Assembly: GCA_027603945.1 (NCBI GenBank)
Contig: JADIIU010000045.1
Coordinates: forward strand, 37,761-101,760
Direction: 5' to 3'
Source of the DNA: Terramyces sp. JEL0728
Taxonomy: Eukaryota > Chytridiomycota > Chytridiomycetes > Rhizophydiales > Terramycetaceae
DNA length: 64,000 nt
The notes beneath the pieces are model-generated. The model saw only the letters and a list, made by a program, of their open reading frames with translations. It was not told the DNA's origin and searched no databases. The translations under genes were made by a program, and so were the position numbers. The first letter of the stretch is position 1, and every line of letters begins with the position of its first letter. Positions 57,104 through 64,000 of this stretch are shown here, one piece after another.

Positions 57104-58126
57104 CATGCGGAATGGCCTTTTTATGTTTATTTGCAATTGCGGGTAATTTGAAATTTTTACGAGGATGCTCTTTTTTCCTAACACGTCGAGAAGGCCGCTT
57201 CACCCGTTTTGTATCTGCACTGGCTTTTTGCTGGAACTACGCTGAATAAATTACGGAAATCGTGGATATATACGTATAGATTACGTGTGCACGTTTTAGA
57301 TGAAGCTGATCCGCGTCCTTAACAGAAAGCTATAAATTAAGCATAGCGCTTGAATGAGCTTTCCATTCTCCATAAATAGCATCTTATACACTGGTCAGAA
57401 GGATTTGGTCGCTTTTGACTTCTATCCGCAGGTTACGCGAAAAAGATTCAATGTGACTAGATATTCGCACAGATGGAGGTCTTAAGATCGGTAATGGACC
57501 CTACCTTATACATTGCCGTTCGATATCCCCGGTAGCTGTCTTGAATTTTCATTTATGGGAAACAGCACTGAAAGTAGCTGCGACGCATTTAACACCTGCA
57601 TATAAAACACACACTGTGATACTAAATGATTTGTGATTGGTCACAATATCTTGTACTTGATATTTCATCTGTATTTTGGAACAAGTCCAAGTTTATTTCA
57701 GATTTTAATCACGTGTTTTTAATTATGGCGAAAATTGGAGATGGACACGAAATCAAAGTTGCTGCACGCTGGATAGGAGGAAAAAAATCTAAACCCGTCG
57801 GAATAGCAGAGTCGATTGAATACAAATGGAACTACCCACGATGTCCCTCACGGAATGGCTAGCTGGTGGAGGTAACAAACCCACCGCATCAGCCACTGTG
57901 ACATTCAGGCGAGGGTCACAGCTTAATCACGATTATGCCTTCAAAAACGGTTATTTTGCCAGTAACATCCCCAACTCCAGTTAATGAACGCAGAAAACGC
58001 TCTAGTATCATCTGCGGCATATTCCAGATAAATATTTCTTTGTTCCAACCAATAATAAACAAGATTTTCCAATTTCAAGGAATATTTTTTCCAACCAAAC
58101 CGAATATATTTTTTTCCAAATAATTT
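57104..58126. other. 1-kb spacer between velvet genes 2 and 3
   Basis: No supported gene. A + strand frame within 57626-57862 contains an ATG at 57725 reading MAKIGDGHEIKVAARW, and another frame covers 57935-58123, but neither shows a family or the local intron pattern. The length is unusual for this otherwise tightly packed window. Confidence 0.5.
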
Positions 58127-58839
58127 ATGGTGGAGCTAGAAAAGTAATAATAGCGTAACGCAGGTTCAAATTGGTCGTCAGACAGGAACCAGAGTACGTA
58201 AGAGCGTGCGGAATAGGGAGGAAAGACAGGAGAATGATTGACCCAGTATTTTAAATTAATATAGGCACCAATATTGCAACTGGTTAATGAAAATAACGCT
58301 GACGAGCTTGATGAACTGTAAATAATATATTTATGATCTTAGATCTTCGCTACATCCATTTCTAGTGGTTAAAACAACGCTGTGGGAGGTGGACAAACAG
58401 AACAACCTCAAAGAAAACAAAGAGGAGAACTTGCTTGGCTCAACGGTTTGCAACGCTACGCTTTTGCGAGACATAAACAGTAATTCTGATTAACAACAAG
58501 AGAAATTAGGCTGCTTTTTTACATTTGCAGACCTCTCTGTAATATACAAAGGTCACTATAGACTAGAATTCAAACTGTTTAGTTTATTGTAATAGCGACT
58601 AATGTAGAAATGGAAGCACTCTTATATCCGGCGCAAGCGAGTGTATTGGGAGAGCGTATTCGTCTGTATTTGAATCCACAAGCGCCAAGGATTTCCCTGG
58701 TTTATCGTCGCCGTCTGAGCTGATTTTGCTGTTTGCCTCACAGGGATTGTGTATGCCAGTAAGAAAGCCGAAAACCAATTATAACACTGCAAATTCAACT
58801 GGTTCGCCTTCTAATGGCGATATGGACGACGAGGATTAA
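58127..58839 (+). CDS. Velvet-domain protein 3
   Basis: A 202-aa velvet protein: YVRACGIGRKDRRMIDPAPILQL, GSTVCNATLLRDINKKLGCFFTFADLS, YRLEFKLFSL, DFPGLSSPSELILLFASQGL and MPVRKP, with a short acidic C-terminal tail (GDMDDED). RKDRRMIDPAPILQL is closest to the canonical KDRRPIDPPPIVQL of VelB/VosA. Five introns: 58144-58163, 58246-58264, 58318-58342 (25 nt, the longest clear one), 58480-58500 and 58589-58607, at the same sites as in velvet proteins 1 and 2. The start is the ATG giving MVELEKFKLVVRQ. Confidence 0.88.
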
Positions 58840-59806
58840 TATTTATAATAATATAATATGTAATAATTGTTAACTCGGAGCGATTACTCAAATAACCGCA
58901 AGTGGGAATACCTGCTGAGTTGAGACTAATTGGACTCTGTTTGACTCGAGGTCAGTTTATATTACTCATTAATATTGTATACCACGTTCAAGCACGCTGT
59001 CCCGCAGAGTTGTTACAGCTACCAAATACGCTCCGGACCTATCAATCTGCACTGATTCTACTCTTTCGCTTGGAAAACGTTTTCATTACTTTTTTTGTCA
59101 GCCGTCACCGTCAGCTGAGCAGAGTTTAGACCTCGAATTAATTCGTCAATGGCCAAGCTATTAATTAATTATACGGCTATCTTTTGGGCATTTGAGGTTC
59201 AGATATCCGGATCCGGTTCGCGATCGTAAAGTACCAGAGAAACAAATGGCTGCCAATCGATATTCAAGTCATTTAAAAGCTAATTTCGAAAAGTACCAGC
59301 ATTGGTCTACTTAAATAGATGCTGCTTTTCCCGTTCGTTTATTTTTTCATTGTGGGTAATTGGATCCAAGGAGGTGCGGCCACCATTACATTGGTATCAA
59401 AAGATACCAAATAGCACAAATAATACACTTGGTGCAGCTAAATTAAAAAGAACTGCATTATAGAATGCCCTGTTGATCCAGGAGTTAAAAGAACTACCGG
59501 TAGGTGCTAAGATTTCCTGTTTCCATGGGACTGGCGGATAAGAAACTGCAATTTCAAAGACAGCATAATTGTTGAATGGCCTGTATCAGGGAGAAGAGTT
59601 TAGGATTTGAGCCCAAATAGTCCCTGTTTTATGAAACGAATATCTGTTCTGGTCCAGATAACACTAGCTCCGCAGAAAAGCTCGTGGCGATGGATATAAA
59701 TATGCTATAGATCCAGTGGCCAACCATTTTCCGGATTAGATCAGTGGTTCACCACCTACAAGAATTTTCATTTATCCGATTATCTGCAAAAAATTCTTCC
59801 ACTATT
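58840..59806. other. Spacer of ~970 bp before velvet gene 4
   Basis: No gene supported. A + strand frame at 58902-59129 is open but has no recognised content. The stretch just before the velvet gene 4 start has no obvious TATA box. Confidence 0.5.
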
Positions 59807-60444
59807 ATGGCAAATGATAATAACAGGCGCTTCAAACTTGTCTTGCGACAGCAACCAAAATTCGCAAGAGCTTGTGGAAACGGAATAAAAGACAGGAGAG
59901 CTGTCGACCCAGTAACAGTATTTTGATCCACAGGCACCAATTGTACAAGTAATTTACGACGATGTCGAGGACGATATACCGCCATTTTTGTAATTACAAC
60001 TAACAACAGACTAGAAAAACACTTAATGTTGATTCTACATATAAATTTGTGGATAATAGGTCCTCAAAATGAAAAAGTAAAGGCAGACAGACAAATTACA
60101 GGATCGATAGTCTCCAGCCCAACGATTCTGAGAGACGACCACGGTAGTTGCCGTTTGATTTAGGTATAAATGGCTGCTTTTTTACATTTGCAGACATTTC
60201 GATAAGAGAGCGGGGACAGTTTCAACTGGAGTTCAAATTGTACGATATTTCTGGTGAAGGGGGAGCATTATCCAATGATAGCGCCGGTGTTATTAATACC
60301 TGTTGGTCAAATACCTTTACTTGTATGACACCAAAAGATTATCCCGGAATGGTGGAACCGTCAGATTTGATACGCAGTTTCGCTTCACAAGGATTACCAT
60401 TACCAATTAGAAAAGTTAGAAATCAAAATGATCACGACCCTTAA
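59807..60444 (+). CDS. Velvet-domain protein 4
   Basis: A 191-aa velvet protein, the most diverged copy: FARACGNGIKDRRAVDPAPIVQV, GSIVSSPTILRDDHGINGCFFTFADIS, FQLEFKLYDISGEGG, DYPGMVEPSDLIRSFASQGL and LPIRKVR. Three introns: 59912-59933 (22 nt), 59990-60009 and 60144-60163 (20 nt). These match introns 2, 3 and 4 of the other copies; the first and last introns are missing, with exon sequence continuous there. MVEPSDL resembles the GMxEST motif of canonical velvet domains. It ends 11 bp before the stop of the convergent LRP1-like gene. Confidence 0.9.
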
Positions 60445-60455
60445 TAATAATGATT

Positions 60456-60866
60456 TTATTTTACTTTTTTAGAAACCCCTCTTTTTTTCTTTCGTTTTCC
60501 TGTTTCCGGTGGTTTGGTATCGCTGGCGAATTGCAGAGCATTTGCAACAAACCTCTTTGCTGCTGGCTGGTCTACTTTTAACGCTGGCTCTTCATTTTTG
60601 AAGAATGATAATTTATCAAAATAGGTCTTGCATCTCGCCAGTTCCTGTTTCACTCTATGCGATTTTGGATTCACTCCTTGAATCTTTAAATATACAAAGG
60701 TGAGGGTATTAATTGCAAAGGAAAGAGTGACCAGAAGCGAAGCTTTATGGTTTGGGTTCAACTTTTCAAAATGCTCTTCGATGGGAACCTGGAAAAGTGG
60801 TTCTAAAATCTGTAGTACCGTTGTTAATTTGCTTTCTAGTAGCTGTAATTCCTTGTTTTCTGCCAT
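60456..60866 (-). CDS. LRP1: LRP1/Rrp47 (C1D) exosome cofactor
   Basis: A 136-aa single-exon protein of the Sas10/Utp3/C1D family. The conserved helical core shows LESKLTTVLQILEPLF, KASLLVTLSFAINTLTFVYLK and the signature GVNPKSHRVKQELARCKTYFDKL; the C-terminus is Lys/Arg-rich (GKRKKKRGVSKK). The family binds Rrp6 and the nuclear exosome in rRNA and snoRNA 3' processing. The start MAENKELQLLE is the first ATG. It is one of the few genes here with no intron. Confidence 0.9.
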   Translation of the reverse strand: MAENKELQLLESKLTTVLQILEPLFQVPIEEHFEKLNPNHKASLLVTLSFAINTLTFVYLKIQGVNPKSHRVKQELARCKTYFDKLSFFKNEEPALKVDQPAAKRFVANALQFASDTKPPETGKRKKKRGVSKKVK

Positions 60867-61368
60867 TTTGTGATTTTTGAAAAAAAAAATACGTGATAAT
60901 TACTCATGATTACTTGCTTGGATTGCCAGCTGAATTGTTGCAAACTGTATACTATTTAGACTGCACCACCATAATCGCCACTCAACTATGTAACTTTGGA
61001 ATTTACTTTATTTCTCACTACAAGTCTCAGAGCCCAGTGGTTAGAATCTTGAAAGTATGGGTCAAAGTATTTCTGATTTCATTGATGCTCTTTGAATCTT
61101 TTTGGTCCTGCTTGGCGTTTTGCGGTGATACTCTGTCCCGTAATGAAAATTTTATCCTCAGCACTGCCTCAAACTGTCAATCCCAATACGATAATGGTCC
61201 GACACGCTAAACGCCTTCCAGCTCGCGGATTTCACTATACAAACCCTTTTATCCTTCTGGCAGCATTTCGTAGCTCGTGTCAATCAAAACAACTGACCGC
61301 CCGAGCAAAGCCCCGCTTGAAACATATTGGATTATTTTTTTTGTAAGCTTTTCTGCTTTTCTTACCAA
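60867..61368. other. Spacer with a membrane-segment-like fragment
   Basis: About 500 bp between LRP1 and desaturase 1, which diverge. A + strand frame at 60893-61210 has hydrophobic stretches (TIIATQLCNFGIYFI, VFLISLMLFESFWSCLAF) and recalls part of a fungal seven-TM (DUF6534-like) protein, but it lacks an ATG at its head and has no other exons I can attach. It may be a gene remnant. Confidence 0.35.
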
Positions 61369-62646
61369 ATGTCTAAAGTCCGCCAGCGTCAGCCAAATAG
61401 CAGTACCCCAAGCACTGCTGCGGAAGGAATCCAGGGCAAAATTGCTGCACCAGAAGCAGCCAAAAATTTTAAACGTCCAAAGTTCACCTTGAAAGAAGTT
61501 CGTGATAAAATCCCAGCTCACTGCTTCCAACGTAGTGCTTTAAAGTCACTATCCTATGTCGCGATTGATCTTAGTATGATTGCAGGTTTGGTGTATTTTG
61601 CTTCAAATATTCACTTGATGCCAGCAGTTGTTCAGCCAGCTGCCTGGATATTTTACTGGGTATTTCAAGCTATTGTAGGTGTTGGTATTTGGATTTTGGC
61701 CCATGGTAAGTAATAGATCTTAAATTAGAATGTGGACACGGTGCATTTTCAGATCACAAATTATTGAACGCTGTAGTTGGATGGGTACTTCACTCAATGG
61801 TCCTTATTCCGTTCTTTTCGTGGAAATTCAGTCACTCCAAGCACCATAAAGCTACTGGCCACATCAAGAAAGGTATTTTGCGTGTTTATCGTAGATATGG
61901 TCTTTTTGCCGTACACTAGATCTCAATTAACTGGCAAGAAAGAGTTTGTCAAAGAAATGCACGAAGGAGATGAACCGCTTCTTCAAGACGCTCCAATCGC
62001 TCATGTTTTTACTTTGTTTTTGATGCTTGTCTTTGGTTTCCCTTACTACCTTTTGACCAACATTGGTGGAAACTCTTATATCATTGATGGAAAGCCATAC
62101 AAAGGATGGAGAACCAGCCACTACTATCCGTGGTCCCCAATATTTGAAGCAAATCAGTTTTTGGCTATTATTTACTCTGACATTGGCATGATTTTGTGGA
62201 TTGGGATTCAGGTTGCTCTTGGAATTAAGCTTGGATGGCAAGTTCCGGTTCTATATTTCTTGATTCCGTGGATTCAAGTTAACTGCTGGTTAGTATTGAT
62301 CACTTATTTGCAGTAATTTCTTGTTTAACCTAGACATACCGATCCAGTTATCCCACATTTAAACAATGATGAATGGGACTTTATGCGCGGTGCTTTGATG
62401 ACTGTTGATAGAGATTGGGGATTCTTGAACGTGTTCTTCCACCACATCACTGATACTCATGTTGTGCACCACTTGTTTTCCACCATGCCGTTCTACCATG
62501 CTCAAGAAGCTACTGCGGCTGTCAAAGGGTTTTTGGGTGAACATTACACCAAGGATGATACTCCATGTCTTCAAGCTTTGTGGAAGAGCAAGACTTTGTG
62601 TCGGTATGTTGAAGACGAAGGAGATATACTGTTCTATAAATATTAA
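61369..62646 (+). CDS. FAD2: Delta-12 type membrane fatty acid desaturase 1
   Basis: A 403-aa ER desaturase that introduces a second double bond in oleoyl lipids if it follows the family. Start MSKVRQRQPNSS, then FTLKEVRDKIPAHCFQRS, the three His boxes HECGH, HSKHH and HVVHH, and [20 protein letters not shown]. Introns: 61706-61728 (23 nt, splitting the first His box), 61873-61894 (22 nt) and 62313-62333 (21 nt). Removing them gives exactly 404 codons. Whether it is delta-12 or delta-15 specific cannot be read from the sequence. Tandem with desaturase 2. Confidence 0.92.
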
Positions 62647-62908
62647 TCTATAATATTCGATATTTAGCGATAATAAATCAGAAAATATCACTTTCATTAT
62701 TTTTGTCCGCGTTTTCACCTCATAGAGAAACTGTCAAAATTGGAGCTGGCTCTCTTGCTCCTCCTCTTTCGTTAAACCTCTTCATTCCCCAAGTGTTTGT
62801 CGATGCAATGTGAAAGTCTGCGTTTGGCCGACAAATTTCATTACAAGCAACCTCCGCCCGCAAAAATCATTATAAAAGAAGAAAAATATTTCCACCTACA
62901 GAAAAGCA

Positions 62909-64000
62909 ATGGTCAGGGCAAGAAAAGAAGAAAAGAAAAGTGCCAGCGCCGATGTCAAGGGAAAGCTTGCCGACGAAAAGTTTGCGACAGAATGGAAACC
63001 ACCAAGTACTTTCCTCTAATTTAGCTTTTACTCTGAAACAAATTAGAGACTGCGTGCCAGCTCACTGCTTCAAGCGCAACACTCTAAAGTCCTTGTCACA
63101 CGTTGTAGTTGACATCGCAATGGCCGCTGCTCTGTTTTACGGTGCTTTGCATATCAGATATCTTGACCTGTCGTTGCAGCCGTTTGCTTGGGCAGCATAC
63201 TGGTTTGCTCAGGGGGTAGTATGTACGGGTTTGTGGGTGTTGGCTCACGAGTGTGGAGTATTTCTAAATTAACCTTAGCACTCTGCTTTCTCGGACCATA
63301 GCATAGTCAACAACACTGTTGGGTTTGTTCTTCACTCTGCTCTATTGGTACCCTTCTTTTCATGGAAATACACACACTCTAAACACCACAAAGGTACCAA
63401 TCACATGGATAAAGACCAAGTATTTATCCCGCCAATCAGAAGAAGAGTTGAACGTCACTACAAAGTGCCTTTATCTGGTACCGTTGAAGCACTGCACTCT
63501 GGCGCCGAATTGTTGGAAGATGCGCCGCTGTTCAATGTCCTCCTAGTTGTATTCATGCTGCTGTTTGGATGGCCATTATATATTTTAAAGAACGTTACCT
63601 CACAAAAACACAAGCAGTGGGTTTCCCACTTTTTCCCAAACGCACCAATCTTTGAAGGTCGCGAATACTATGGTGTCGTGTATTCCAATATTGGCATTAC
63701 CATGATGCTTGGTGTGCTTGCGTCTCTTGTCTACAAATTCGGTGGTTTGACCGTATTTACTTACTATGGTATTCCATACTTGTTTGTTAATATGTGGTTG
63801 GTATTGATTACTTATTTACAACACACCGACCCAACCGTGCCTAAATATCGCGGAAAGGAATGGGACTTTATGAGAGGTAAGCTAGATTGTAACAGTAGGT
63901 GCATTAGGAACTGTCGACAGAGATTTTGGTATCCTAAATATCTTTTTCCACCACATCACTGATACTCATGTTGTGCACCACTTGTTTTCCACTATGCCAT
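62909..64000 (+). CDS. Delta-12 type membrane fatty acid desaturase 2, 3' truncated by window
   Basis: A paralogue whose first ~343 codons are visible. Start [15 protein letters not shown], then [18 protein letters not shown], the His boxes HECGH, HSKHH and HVVHH, reaching HHLFSTMP at the window edge. Introns: 63006-63024 (19 nt), 63258-63278 (21 nt) and 63877-63898 (22 nt). The second lies within the first His box (HECG|H), close to but not at the same codon as intron 1 of desaturase 1, and there is no counterpart of desaturase 1 intron 3. DNA identity with copy 1 is very high around the third His box (63941-64000). Confidence 0.9.

Noticed and set aside
1..64000. Prokaryotic or organellar origin because of high gene density and a TypA/BipA gene
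   Set aside because: Spliceosomal introns, Zn2Cys6 and velvet factors, TAF9 and OST subunits show a nuclear fungal genome; TypA has a presequence and introns.

Overview
The window is a gene-dense, A+T-rich stretch of a fungal nuclear genome with about 45 protein-coding genes on both strands. I see no tRNA, rRNA, CRISPR array or transposon. Fungal identity rests on three Zn2Cys6 regulators with the fungal transcription-factor middle region, four velvet-domain proteins, an Stf2-like protein and a delta-12 type desaturase pair. A CatSper-like cation channel (27762-29337), a Cep192/SPD-2-like centrosome protein (33788-36555) and a CCDC66/CSPP1-like coiled-coil protein (12193-13719) point to an early-diverging lineage that keeps centrioles or flagellated zoospores (chytrid, blastocladiomycete, sanchytrid or relative). 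That placement is inference; no marker here settles it.

The most striking property is the introns. Almost every spliced gene is interrupted by GT-AG introns of only 19-23 nt, mostly 19, 20 or 21. I could place about 106 by restoring reading frames and matching protein families. They share a GTA donor and a TAAY-type branch sequence only a few bases before the acceptor AG, with no room for a polypyrimidine tract. Two use GC-AG. Because nearly every intron breaks the frame, simple ORF calls fragment these genes; the gene models below join the exons.

Layout. 1-7 kb: RSE1/SF3B3 (cut by the window start), a tandem pair of TMEM135-like genes, an Stf2-like gene and an unresolved patch. 7-15 kb: HUS1, three tandem AIG1/FAR-17a-like membrane proteins, a BOLA3/TAF9 pair with start codons 10 bp apart, a CCDC66-like gene and CHMP7. 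15-25 kb: a VOC protein, a C2H2 factor, a small Cys-rich membrane protein, two tandem MATE transporters, a TLC-domain protein, a Zn2Cys6 factor and a DHX33-like helicase. 25-36 kb: mitochondrial TypA/BipA GTPase, the CatSper-like channel, two more Zn2Cys6 factors and the Cep192-like gene. 36-49.6 kb: two paralogous membrane proteins, two paralogous ectodomain-TM-SH3 proteins, a Sec1/Munc18 gene with a very long disordered tail and an Asn/Gly-repeat TM-SH3 protein. 49.7-54.9 kb: EFL1/RIA1, WBP1/DDOST and a Sel1-repeat protein. 55.4-60.5 kb: four tandem velvet genes. 60.4-64 kb: LRP1/C1D and two tandem desaturases, the second running off the window.

Local duplication is the main organising theme: TMEM135 x2, AIG1-like x3, MATE x2, unknown TM x2, TM-SH3 x2, velvet x4, desaturase x2. 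Packing is extreme, with convergent stops 9-11 bp apart and same-strand genes 28-48 bp apart. I found no biosynthetic or defence cluster; the undescribed element I would pursue is the ultrashort-intron splicing regime and the tandem velvet family.
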